Positions 32,673-40,830 of a stretch of DNA of 64,000 nucleotides are shown in pieces. The number at the start of each line of letters is the position of its first letter. Within the stretch, counting starts at the first letter, position 1. A model generated the notes under the pieces. That model ran no database searches and had not been told where the DNA came from. It worked only from the letters and a program-made list of their open reading frames with translations. The stretch lies in the NCBI GenBank assembly GCA_963833655.1, contig CAWHYL010000003.1, positions 62,001-126,000 on the forward strand. The letters are read 5' to 3'. Origin of the DNA: 3-1-20CM-4-69-9 sp963833655 (GTDB lineage Bacteria; Actinomycetota; Thermoleophilia; Gaiellales; Gaiellaceae). The translations under genes were made by a program, and so were the position numbers.

Positions 32673-33530
32673 TTGATCGCAGCCGTCCTCACGACTGCCG
32701 CGGTGCTGGCGATGACGCCGCAGCAGAAGGCGGCGCTCGTCGTCGTGTCCGGACTGCCTGCGCCCGCGGGCGTCGGCGGCGTCATCGTGCAGCGCGTCGA
32801 CCGCGCTGCGCCGCGGCCGGCGGGGGCCCTCGTCTTCGTCGACCAGGAGGGCGGGGGCGTGCGTGCCTTCCCCGAGTTGCCGCCTGCGGCGGCGGCGCGA
32901 GCCGTCGGCAGCAAGACGCAGGCGTACGCGGCCGGGCGTTCGACCGCCTCGGCGCTCCGCCGTGCCGGCGTGCAGGTCGATCTCGCGCCGGTGCTCGACC
33001 TGCCGGACGGCCCACTCGGTGCGCGGCAGTTCCGCTCTCCCTTCTTCGGCGTCGCCTTTGCGCGCGGCCTCGCGGCGGGCAATGCGGGCGCGTGCGCGAA
33101 GCACTTTCCCGGCCTCGGCACGCTTGTCGTCTCCACGGACAAGCGGCCGTACGTCCGCGGCCACGTCCGCGACGCCGACCTCGCGCCGTACCGCGCCGCA
33201 GTCGAAGCCGGCGTGCCGTGCGTCATGGTCGGCCACGGCGTCTACCCGACGCTCGGCCCGCGCCGCGCCGTCGTCGAGCCCGCGACCTACCGCCTGCTGC
33301 GCACGACGCTCGGCTTCCGAGGGATAACGATCACGGACTCCCTCAGCGTCGTCGACGGCCGCGCCGCCGCGTGGGCGCCGGCGGCGGCTCGCGCCGGTGC
33401 GGATCTGCTGCTCGTCAACAATCCGCTCGACGCAGCACGCGCGATCAAGGCGCTCGTCCCGCTCGCGCGAAGCGGCGCGCTCGACGTCCACATCGCACGA
33501 ATTCTGCGGCTGAAGGCACGGTTTGACTGA
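32673..33530 (+). CDS. glycoside hydrolase family 3-like protein, atypical
   Basis: 285 residues with a hydrophobic start (MIAAVLTTAAVLA), so probably exported or anchored. It matches the NagZ-like GH3 barrel: VDQEGGGVRAFPELPP, VDLAPVLDLPDG, AKHFPGLGT, GVPCVMVGHGVYP, GFRGITITDSLS (nucleophile Asp in TDS). After KHFPG the family carries a DSH loop whose His is the acid/base; here it reads STDKRPY with no His. It is also shorter than NagZ (about 340). Either it has altered catalysis or it binds muropeptides without cleaving. TTG start, probably leaderless. Confidence 0.75.
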   Translation: MIAAVLTTAAVLAMTPQQKAALVVVSGLPAPAGVGGVIVQRVDRAAPRPAGALVFVDQEGGGVRAFPELPPAAAARAVGSKTQAYAAGRSTASALRRAGVQVDLAPVLDLPDGPLGARQFRSPFFGVAFARGLAAGNAGACAKHFPGLGTLVVSTDKRPYVRGHVRDADLAPYRAAVEAGVPCVMVGHGVYPTLGPRRAVVEPATYRLLRTTLGFRGITITDSLSVVDGRAAAWAPAAARAGADLLLVNNPLDAARAIKALVPLARSGALDVHIARILRLKARFD

Positions 33531-33550
33531 CCAGTCAGTCAAGCTACTCT
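33523..33550 (+). promoter_or_regulatory. FadR-like operator overlapping the acyl-CoA dehydrogenase promoter
   Basis: TTGACTGACCAGTCAGTCAA (33523-33542) is a perfect 9-2-9 palindrome. It overlaps the stop of the GH3-like gene. TTGACT can serve as -35 and TACTCT (33545-33550) as -10 with a 16-nt spacer, 8 nt before the ATG at 33559. The half-site spacing TGAxTGA-n4-TCAxTCA is that of TetR-type FadR operators. A partial match lies at the tetR gene (28494). Confidence 0.75.
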
Positions 33551-33558
33551 AGGAGCCG

Positions 33559-34732
<1,174 letters not shown>

Positions 34733-34737
<5 letters not shown>

Positions 34738-34977
34738 CGTCGGGCGTGTCGACCGGTCATTTCAGACGCGTGCCCGGCGAAGCCGGACACGCTGAGGTCG
34801 GCGCCGCGAGCGGCGCCGAGGCCGTGCGATTGACGTCGGGCGTGTCGTCCGGTCATTTCAGACGCGTGCCCGGCGAAGCCGGACACGCTGAGGTCGGCGC
34901 CGCGAGCGGCGCCGAGGCCGCGCGATTGACGTCGGGCGTGTCGCCGGTCATTTCGGACTCGTGCCCGCCGAAGCCGC
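34733..34977 (+). repeat. 96-nt tandem repeat carrying the acd stop region and a hairpin pair
   Basis: Two full 96-nt units (TGA at 34735 and at 34831) and a partial third (TGA at 34927) follow the dehydrogenase. Each begins with a copy of the gene's last bases (GCGATTGACG), continues GTCGGGCGTGTCG and CCGGTCATTTCAGACG, then an 11-bp hairpin GCGTGCCCGGC-GAA-GCCGGACACGC (first copy 34768-34792) and the constant hairpin GGCGCCGC-GA-GCGGCGCC (34800-34817). The third copy runs directly into the SDR start. No coding sequence is seen in the repeats. Confidence 0.9.
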
Positions 34978-35694
34978 GTGATCGAGATCGACCTCTCGGG
35001 TCGGGTCGCGATCGTCACCGGGGGCTCGCGCGGGCTCGGTCGCGCGGATGCGCTGACGCTCGAGCGCGCGGGCGCGACCGTCGTCGTCCTCGACGTCGAG
35101 GAGGCGAACACGACGATGGTCTGCGACGTCGGCGACCGTGCGCAGGTCGACGAGGCGGTGAAGCATGTCGTCGACGAGCACGGGGCCGTCGACATCCTGG
35201 TCAACAACGCCGGCGTGCTCGACCATCTCGGGCAGTTCGCCGACCAGCAGCCGGAGCTCTGGGAACGAGACCTGCGGGTCAACCTGACGGGTGCGTTCAA
35301 CTGCGCGCAGGCCGTGTGGCCGCACATGCAGGAGCGCGGCCGGGGGCGGATCGTGAACATGGCCTCCGTCGCCGGGACGCTCGGCGGGTTCGGGCAGGCG
35401 AGCTACTCGACGACGAAGGCAGGGCTGCTCGGGCTCACGCGAACACTCGCGCTCGAGGGAGCGCGCCACGGCATCACCTGCAACGCGATCGTCCCCGGCG
35501 TCATCGGCACCGAGGCCTTCGGCTTCGTCCCTCCTCAGATGCAGGAGCGCATGATCAAGCGCACGGCGCTGCGGCGGCTCGGCGAGCCACAGGACGTCGC
35601 GAACGCGATCGTCTTCCTCTGCTCCGACCTGGCGTCGTACATCACCGGCGTCGCGCTGAACGTCAGCGGCGGCATCGAGCTCTTCACCTTTTGA
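34978..35694 (+). CDS. short-chain dehydrogenase/reductase
   Basis: 238 residues. Cofactor motif TGGSRGLG (14-21), an NNAG motif in DILVNNAGVL, catalytic Ser in NMASVAG, and YxxxK as YSTTK. The strand-2 end LDVE suggests NAD over NADP. FabG- or hydroxyacyl-CoA dehydrogenase-like; location after an acyl-CoA dehydrogenase suggests a beta-oxidation or related role. GTG start at 34978, immediately after the tandem repeat. The stop overlaps the remnant of a third acyl-CoA dehydrogenase. Confidence 0.9.
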   Translation: MIEIDLSGRVAIVTGGSRGLGRADALTLERAGATVVVLDVEEANTTMVCDVGDRAQVDEAVKHVVDEHGAVDILVNNAGVLDHLGQFADQQPELWERDLRVNLTGAFNCAQAVWPHMQERGRGRIVNMASVAGTLGGFGQASYSTTKAGLLGLTRTLALEGARHGITCNAIVPGVIGTEAFGFVPPQMQERMIKRTALRRLGEPQDVANAIVFLCSDLASYITGVALNVSGGIELFTF

Positions 35695-36428
35695 TCGGCT
35701 TCGAACCGACATCCGAGCAGCGCGAGCTGCGGGCTGGCGCACGAGTTCGCGGAAATGCGAGCTGCGGCCGATCGCGGCGGAGTGGAACGAGCGGGAGGAG
35801 TATCCGCCGGAGCTGCTCGCACGGGCGGCCCGCGCCGGGCTGACGTCGTATGCCATCCCGACGGCGGCGGCGGCGCGGATGCGGTCACCCGGTGCGCTGA
35901 TCGCGGATGAGCTGTCGTGCGGCTGCGCCGGCCTGGCCGCGACGATCACGGCGACGATGTTCCCGGTGCGCCTCCTGCTCCGTTTCGGGAGAGACGCACA
36001 GCGCGCGCTCGACTTCTTCCGGGTGTCGCGGCCGCAGGTCGCCGCGGGCGCGGTCCGCGTCGCCCGCGCAGCCTTCGAATACGCGACCGAGCACGCGCGC
36101 GGCGCGAGTGTTCGGGAAGCCGATCCTGAGTCGCCAGGGCGTCGCCTTCAAGCTCGCGGACACGGCGATGCTCATCGAGGCGGCGCGGCTGCTCGTCTGG
36201 CGCGCCGCCGCGGCCGACGACTCGGGGCTGCTCGGCTCCTACGCGAAGGCGTTCGCCGCCGACGCCGCCATGCGCATCACGACGGACGCGGTCCAGGTGC
36301 TCGGCGGCGCCGGAATCATGCGGGACTACCCGGTCGAGAAGTGGATGCCTGACGCGAAGGTCTTCCAGATCGTCGAGGGCACGTCCGAGATCCAGCGGCA
36401 CATCGTTGCCGTGTGCCTGCGCGGCTAG
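35691..36428 (+). pseudogene. acyl-CoA dehydrogenase remnant
   Basis: Starting at a TTG overlapping the SDR stop, frames alternately read IGFEPTSEQRELR, LAHEFAE, ELRPIAAEWNEREEYPPELL, ELSCGCAGLAATITATM, then jump to FFRVSRPQVAAGAVRVARAAFEYA and finally VFGKPILSRQGVAFKLADTAM and VLGGAGIMRDYPVEKWM to the stop. At least three frame changes occur, and the middle beta domain (about 130 or more residues, including the TEPxAGSD motif) is missing. Family length is about 390; about 245 codons remain. A genuine decayed gene rather than only sequence error, because of the internal deletion. Confidence 0.85.
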
Positions 36429-36438
36429 ACTTCGCGCC

Positions 36439-38364
36439 TTGCCCGCCCGGCGCAAATCGCTGCTGGTCCGGCCCCGTCGCCGACGCCGCCGCCGAACGAG
36501 CGCTCAGCGCCGCGTGCTCTTGCAGCGGACGGCCATTCTCGCCGCGATCGCCGCGCTCGCGGCGGTCGTTCTCGGCCTGGCGTTCGCCGGCAGTCCCAGC
36601 CGCATCGCCGGCGGCGTTCGTATCGCCGGTGTCGACGTCGGCGGGATGACGGCGCGAGAGGCCGAGCGAACGCTGCGGCAGAAGGCCGAGGCCCTCGCTG
36701 CGGTTCCCGTCACGTTCCGCGTCGGTCGGCACGCCTGGCGCCTCGAGCCGCGCCGGCTCGGCATTCAGGTCGATTGGGCGGCTGCGGTCGACGCCGTGCG
36801 GCGGGAGGGCCAGGGCTTCGGCCCGCTCCGCGGCCTCCGCAGGCTCGACCTCCGGTTCTTCGGCACCGATGTCGCGCCGCCGACCCAGGTCTACGATGCG
36901 GCGCTGCGGTACTGGCTCGACCGCATCGAGCGGACGGTGAACTCGCCCCACCGCGACGCCGCGATCGTGCTGCACGGACTGACGCCGCGTGTCGTGTCGA
37001 GCCGAGCGGGCGAGGTCCTCGACCGCCACGCCGCGACCGCGACGATCGTTCGTGCGCTCGCGAGCCTCGACCGCGAGCCGGTCGGGCTCCCGGTGCAGGT
37101 CGACACTCCCAAGGTCACCGCGAACGACCTGACCGTGCCGGCGGCGCAGGTGAAGACGGCGCTGTCGTCACCCGTGCATCTGACGCTCGGCGCGACCCGC
37201 TGGAACCTGCGGCCGGCGCGCATCGCCAGGCTGCTGCAGTTGCCGGCAAACGGGCGACGCAGCCTCGCGGTCGGCGGACCGGGAGCGAGCGCCTGGTTCA
37301 CCGCGCTCGCCAAGCGCGTCGACCGTGACCCGCGGGACGCGACATGGGCGATCGCCGCGAACGGGCGGGTTCGCGTCGTGCCGGACGAGCCCGGCTACCT
37401 GCTCGACGTCCCGCACAGCGCGACGGCGATCCTGCATGCGGCGCTCGTCACCGAGGCGACGCTCCGCTCGGCGAAGCTCGTCGTCGAGAAGCAGGAGGCA
37501 GACCGGACGACGGCAGAGGCGCAGGCGCTGCAGATCCGCGGGCTCGTTGCGAGCTATCAGACGTTCTACGGCGGCGACCCGAACCGCATCCACAACGTCC
37601 AGCTCGTCTCGCACCTGGTCGACGGGCACACGATCGCCCCCGGGGCCGTGTTCTCGTTCAACCAGGCGACGGGCGCGCGGACCGCCGCCAAGGGCTTCAA
37701 GGAGGCACCGGTGATCATCAACGGCGAGCTGCAGACGGGGCTCGGGGGCGGCGTGTGCCAGGTCTCGACGACCGTCTTCAACGCGGCGTACGAGGCGGGG
37801 CTGCCGATCGTCGCGCGGACGAACCACGCGCTGTACATCAGCCACTACCCGCAGGGGCGCGACGCGACCGTGAACTATCCGGACGTCGACCTCAAGTTCG
37901 TCAACGACACCGGCCACTGGCTCCTGCTGCGCACGTTCGTCGGCTCGTCGTCGCTGACCGTCGCGCTCTACGGCACGCCGGTCCACCGGCGCGTGGTCAG
38001 CGAGACCGCGCCGCTCGTCGCGTCCGGCCCCACGCCCACGCAGAAAGTCTCGGATCCGACGATGTTCGTGGGCCAGAAGGCGGTCGAGGAGACGGGGACA
38101 CCGCCGCAGAAGACGAGCGTCCACCGGCGCGTCTACAGCGCCGCCGGGAAGCTGCTCTACGACACCGTCTTCTACTCGTCGTACGTCGGCGAGCCGACGA
38201 TCATCCGGATCGGCACGAAGCCGAAGCCGCAGTCGACGAGCACCACGACCACGACGACGACAACGACGGCTACAACGACGACGACGCCGAAGAAGAAGAA
38301 AAGACGACGACTCAGCCGTAGCGATCGCAGCTGCGAGCGCCGCCGGGATCCGCGTCGGCCGTAG
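36439..38364 (+). CDS. VanW-family protein with peptidoglycan-binding-like repeats
   Basis: 641 residues in the open frame. A basic N-terminus, one membrane anchor (AAIAALAAVVLGLAF, about 33-48), two PG_binding_4-like domains (GGMTAREAERTLRQKAEAL and the 200-330 region), then the VanW domain (about 365-520: FSFNQATGARTAAKGFKEAP, GGGVCQVSTTVFNAAYEAGL, NHALYISHYPQGRDATVNYP) and a G5-like tail with a Thr run. Likely a cell-wall-associated protein. The leaderless TTG 36439 lies 7 nt after TAGACT. The last 15 residues (KKKKRRRLSRSD...) look out of frame: dropping one A near 38301 gives KKKKTTTQP and a stop at 38319. Confidence 0.88.
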   Translation: MPARRKSLLVRPRRRRRRRTSAQRRVLLQRTAILAAIAALAAVVLGLAFAGSPSRIAGGVRIAGVDVGGMTAREAERTLRQKAEALAAVPVTFRVGRHAWRLEPRRLGIQVDWAAAVDAVRREGQGFGPLRGLRRLDLRFFGTDVAPPTQVYDAALRYWLDRIERTVNSPHRDAAIVLHGLTPRVVSSRAGEVLDRHAATATIVRALASLDREPVGLPVQVDTPKVTANDLTVPAAQVKTALSSPVHLTLGATRWNLRPARIARLLQLPANGRRSLAVGGPGASAWFTALAKRVDRDPRDATWAIAANGRVRVVPDEPGYLLDVPHSATAILHAALVTEATLRSAKLVVEKQEADRTTAEAQALQIRGLVASYQTFYGGDPNRIHNVQLVSHLVDGHTIAPGAVFSFNQATGARTAAKGFKEAPVIINGELQTGLGGGVCQVSTTVFNAAYEAGLPIVARTNHALYISHYPQGRDATVNYPDVDLKFVNDTGHWLLLRTFVGSSSLTVALYGTPVHRRVVSETAPLVASGPTPTQKVSDPTMFVGQKAVEETGTPPQKTSVHRRVYSAAGKLLYDTVFYSSYVGEPTIIRIGTKPKPQSTSTTTTTTTTTATTTTTPKKKKRRRLSRSDRSCERRRDPRRP

Positions 38365-38715
38365 CGTCCGCGGGTCGATGCACGCATGCGACGTCCACCC
38401 GTCGGCGATCACCTCGTCGCCTCGCCTGACCTCGTAATCAAAACGGAACCGCGCGCCGCGCAGCTCGCCGACACGCGTGTGGATCTGCAGCCGGTCGTCG
38501 AAGTGCGCCGGCAGGCGGTAGCGGACGTGCGACTCCAGCACGAATGACTCGAGCCCTGTCTCGCGGAGCGCCGGATAGCCGCCGGCGAACTCTTCGAGGT
38601 AGCCGATGCGCGCGATCTCGAACCAGACGAGGTAGTTCGAGTTGTGCGCGACGCCCTGTGCGTCCGTCTCGGCGAAACGAACGCGCACGTCGGTGCTGAA
38701 GCGGAACTCGTCCAT
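38312..38715 (-). CDS. acyl-CoA thioesterase (hotdog fold, 4HBT), 3' end unclear
   Basis: From ATG 38715 about 130 residues match YbgC-type thioesterases: VRVRFAETDAQGVAHNSNYLVWFEIARIGYL (Asp and Asn of the active loop), FVLESHVRYRLPAHFDDRL, FDYEVRRGDEVIADGWTSHACID. After about residue 128 the frame stays open far into the convergent VanW gene, which is implausible. A TGA at 38312-38314 lies one frame off, so a single-base indel near the 3' end is likely. Hydrolyses acyl-CoA thioesters. TAGAGT 8 nt before the ATG suggests a leaderless mRNA. Confidence 0.72.
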
Positions 38716-38722
38716 CGCGCGG

Positions 38723-38729
38723 CACTCTA
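38723..38729. promoter_or_regulatory. divergent leaderless promoters with a shared -10
   Basis: CACTCTA gives CACTCT on the plus strand, 6 nt before the sirtuin ATG 38735, and TAGAGT on the minus strand, 8 nt before the thioesterase ATG 38715. The two starts are only 19 nt apart, so separate promoters cannot fit. Confidence 0.45.
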
Positions 38730-38734
38730 CGGCG

Positions 38735-39433
38735 ATGAGCGAGCTCGCCCAGCTGCTGCGGCAGCGCCAGCCGTGCGTCGTGCTGACCGGCGCCGGGATC
38801 TCGACCGAGAGCGGGATTCCGGACTTCCGGTCGGCGGGCGGGATCTGGGCGAAGTACGACCCGATGGAGTACGCGACGATCGACGCCTTCGCGCGCGATC
38901 CGGAGAAGGTGTGGGAGTTCTACGCGCTGCGGCTGGGCGTCCTCGCGGAAGCAGAGCCGAACGCCGGGCACCGCGCGCTCGCGGAGCTCGAGCGGCGCGG
39001 CCTTGTGCGCGCGATCGTCACCCAGAACATCGACGGGCTGCACCAGCGTGCCGGGTCGCGCGAGGTGATCGAGGTGCACGGCTCCGTCCGCTCGGCGACC
39101 TGCCTCGAATGCCAAAGCGAGACGCCGCTCCACCGTCCGGCCCCGCGCTGCCCGCGGTGCGGCGCGATCATGAAACCCGGCGTCGTGATGTTCGGCGAGC
39201 TGCTTCCGGAGGCGGCGATGGCGAGGGCGACGGAGCTTGCGCGCCGGGCCGGGCTCCTGCTCGTCGTCGGCTCGACGCTCGAGGTCTACCCGGTCGCGGG
39301 CCTGCCCGACGAGACGCTCTCCTCGGGCGGAGCGCTCGCGATCGTCAACCGCGGCCCGACCGCGTACGACGAACGTGCCGATCTAAAGGTCGACGGCGGC
39401 GCGGGTGAGACGCTGGTTACGCTGGTGGAGTGA
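38735..39433 (+). CDS. cobB: NAD-dependent protein deacylase (sirtuin, Sir2/CobB family)
   Basis: 232 residues. NAD-binding motif GAGISTESGIPDFRSAGGIW (20-39), TQNIDGLH (catalytic-site Asn/Asp), catalytic His in EVHGS (near 120), a zinc ribbon with CLEC and CPRC, then KPGVVMFGELLPE and VGSTLEVYPVAGL. Removes acyl groups from lysines, consuming NAD; acetyl-CoA synthetase is a common target. The 3' end overlaps the DUF1801 gene (GTGA). Confidence 0.94.
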   Translation: MSELAQLLRQRQPCVVLTGAGISTESGIPDFRSAGGIWAKYDPMEYATIDAFARDPEKVWEFYALRLGVLAEAEPNAGHRALAELERRGLVRAIVTQNIDGLHQRAGSREVIEVHGSVRSATCLECQSETPLHRPAPRCPRCGAIMKPGVVMFGELLPEAAMARATELARRAGLLLVVGSTLEVYPVAGLPDETLSSGGALAIVNRGPTAYDERADLKVDGGAGETLVTLVE

Positions 39434-39822
39434 CTGCGTCCGAACAGATCGACCGGAGGATCAAGGAGCTCGGCGACTGGCGCGGCGAGACCCTGGGCCG
39501 GGTGCGGCAGATCATCCGGTCCGCCGACCCGGAGGTCGTCGAGGAGTGGAAGTGGGCGAAGGCGACGAGCCCGGGAACGCCCGTCTGGTCTCACGACGGG
39601 GGCATCTGCACCGGCGAGGCCTACAAGAGCGTCGTCAAGCTGACGTTCTTCAAGGGGGCGTCGCTGAAGGATCCCGCGGGTCTCTTCAATTCGAGCCTCG
39701 AAGGGAAGGTCAGGCGCGCGATCGACATCAGGGAGGGCGAGGAGATCGACGAAGGGGCGCTGACGGATCTCATTCGTGAGGCCGTCGGCCTGAACGTCGC
39801 AAGCAAGAAGCGTTCCGCGTAA
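39430..39822 (+). CDS. DUF1801-domain protein
   Basis: 130 residues. The segment EQIDRRIKELGDWRGETLGRVRQIIRSADPEVVEEWKWA and later SVVKLTFFKGASLKDPAGLFNSSLEGKVRRAIDIREGEEIDEGALTDLIREAV match the DUF1801 (YdhG/YjbR-like) fold, which is small, single-domain and uncharacterised. It is translationally coupled to the sirtuin gene by a GTGA overlap, so co-regulated. A perfect 16-nt palindrome (39832-39847) just downstream may end the transcript. Confidence 0.85.
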   Translation: MTASEQIDRRIKELGDWRGETLGRVRQIIRSADPEVVEEWKWAKATSPGTPVWSHDGGICTGEAYKSVVKLTFFKGASLKDPAGLFNSSLEGKVRRAIDIREGEEIDEGALTDLIREAVGLNVASKKRSA

Positions 39823-39831
39823 GCGGCTCCG

Positions 39832-39847
39832 GCCGATCGCGATCGGC
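39832..39847. terminator. palindrome between convergent genes
   Basis: GCCGATCGCGATCGGC is a perfect 16-nt palindrome, 10 nt after the DUF1801 stop and 6 nt before the small zinc-ribbon gene's stop. There is no T-run, so termination is only a guess from position. Confidence 0.4.
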
Positions 39848-39852
39848 TGAAG

Positions 39853-39999
39853 CTAGGCTGCGGCCCGTCTGATCGTCTTCTCGTCGAGCATCTTCTGGCA
39901 GCTGGAGCACACCTTCCGCTCGACGTGATACGGGACCCCAGCACGCTGCCTGATCGCATGGATCGTGACCGTGCTGTGCTTGTGAGGCTTGAGGGTCAT
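39853..39999 (-). CDS. 48-residue CxxC protein
   Basis: A short gene starting ATG 39999 with a good GAGGAG site upstream. The product begins MTLKPHKHSTVTIHAIRQ, continues RAGVPYHVERKVCSSCQKML, and ends DEKTIRRAAA. It is basic, with one CxxC (C33, C36) and three His in the first 14 residues, suggesting a small zinc-ribbon or nucleic-acid-binding protein. It is divergent from the L,D-transpeptidase gene across an A/T-rich promoter (TTATTA/TAATAA). The family is not recognised. The strong ribosome-binding site and coherent composition support it as real. Confidence 0.72.
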   Translation of the reverse strand: MTLKPHKHSTVTIHAIRQRAGVPYHVERKVCSSCQKMLDEKTIRRAAA

Positions 40000-40013
40000 C
40001 CGTCTCCTCAGGG

Positions 40014-40019
40014 TAATAA
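40014..40019 (+). promoter_or_regulatory. -10 element TAATAA, reused at 42.3 kb
   Basis: TAATAAGAC followed by CCGGT lies upstream of the L,D-transpeptidase; the same TAATAAGAC..CCGGT occurs at 42283 before the coiled-coil gene. On the minus strand TTATTA can serve the small CxxC gene. Confidence 0.45.
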
Positions 40020-40035
40020 GACGTCCGGTTGCTCA

Positions 40036-40830
40036 ATGTTGTTGTCGGCAATGCGTCACAAGACCTTCACCACTTTCACTCTGTTGACCGCGCTCGCCGC
40101 TGCGGGTTGCGGCAGCGGCGCGAAGCCTCACGGGACGGCGAAGGCGTCGCGGTCGACACCGCCGCCGACGCGCCCCGCACGGGCGTGCGCCGCGGGTGCG
40201 TCGCACCGGCTCGGCTCGACGAAGCTCGCATTCGCGGCGATCGTCCGGTCGCATGCCGCCGTGGCGGCCCGTCCCAGCGGCCGCGCCTTCGCGCACTTCG
40301 GCCGGCTGAACCAGAACGGCGTGCCGACGATCTTCTCCGCACGCGCCGTGCGGCTCGACCGGCGCTGTCGGCCCTCGGCCTACCTCGTCCAGATCCCGCA
40401 GCGCCCGAACGGCGTGACGGGCTGGGTGCCCGCGGGGCAGGTCGATGTCGCGCGCGTGACGACGCGGATCGTGGTCGACCTCTCGCAGAGGCGCGTGACC
40501 CTCTACCGGCGCGGCCGCCGGGTCCTCAGCGCGACGGCGGCGATCGGGTCGCCGGCGACGCCGACCCCGACGGGGAGCTTCTACGTGAACCAGCGGCTGA
40601 TCCCGAGCGATCCGAACGGCCCCTTCGGCCCCGGCGCGGTCGGGATCTCGGCGTTCTCGAACGTGCTGACGGGGTGGGCGCAGGGCGGGCCGATCGCGAT
40701 CCACGGCACGAACGAGCCCTGGTCGATCGGCAAGGCTGTCTCGAACGGCTGCATCCGGCTGCCGAACCGGAGCGCGCGGAAGGTGTTCGCGCAGGCGCTC
40801 AACGGGACGCCCGTCCTCATCCGGCCGTGA
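40036..40830 (+). CDS. lipoprotein L,D-transpeptidase (YkuD domain)
   Basis: 264 residues. A lipoprotein signal (TFTLLTALAAAGC, cysteine near residue 25), a disordered Pro/Thr stretch, a small beta domain, then a YkuD catalytic domain (about 140-264) with IVVDLSQRRVTLYRRGRRVL, TPTGSFYVNQRL, IAIHGTN and the active-site motif SNGCIRLPN. It forms 3-3 cross-links in peptidoglycan. ATG 40036 was taken; ATG 40051 also works. The stop overlaps the next gene's GTG (GTGA), so the pair is co-translated. Confidence 0.92.
   Translation: MLLSAMRHKTFTTFTLLTALAAAGCGSGAKPHGTAKASRSTPPPTRPARACAAGASHRLGSTKLAFAAIVRSHAAVAARPSGRAFAHFGRLNQNGVPTIFSARAVRLDRRCRPSAYLVQIPQRPNGVTGWVPAGQVDVARVTTRIVVDLSQRRVTLYRRGRRVLSATAAIGSPATPTPTGSFYVNQRLIPSDPNGPFGPGAVGISAFSNVLTGWAQGGPIAIHGTNEPWSIGKAVSNGCIRLPNRSARKVFAQALNGTPVLIRP

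Noticed and set aside
34750..34760. TetR operator-like GACCGGTC
   Set aside because: It lies inside the tandem repeat, is present only in the first copy, and lacks the outer TGA/TCA arms.
37168..38715. Single long minus-strand gene of about 515 codons
   Set aside because: Only the first 130 codons show thioesterase similarity; the rest is antisense to vanW with Arg/Leu-rich composition typical of high-GC shadow frames.
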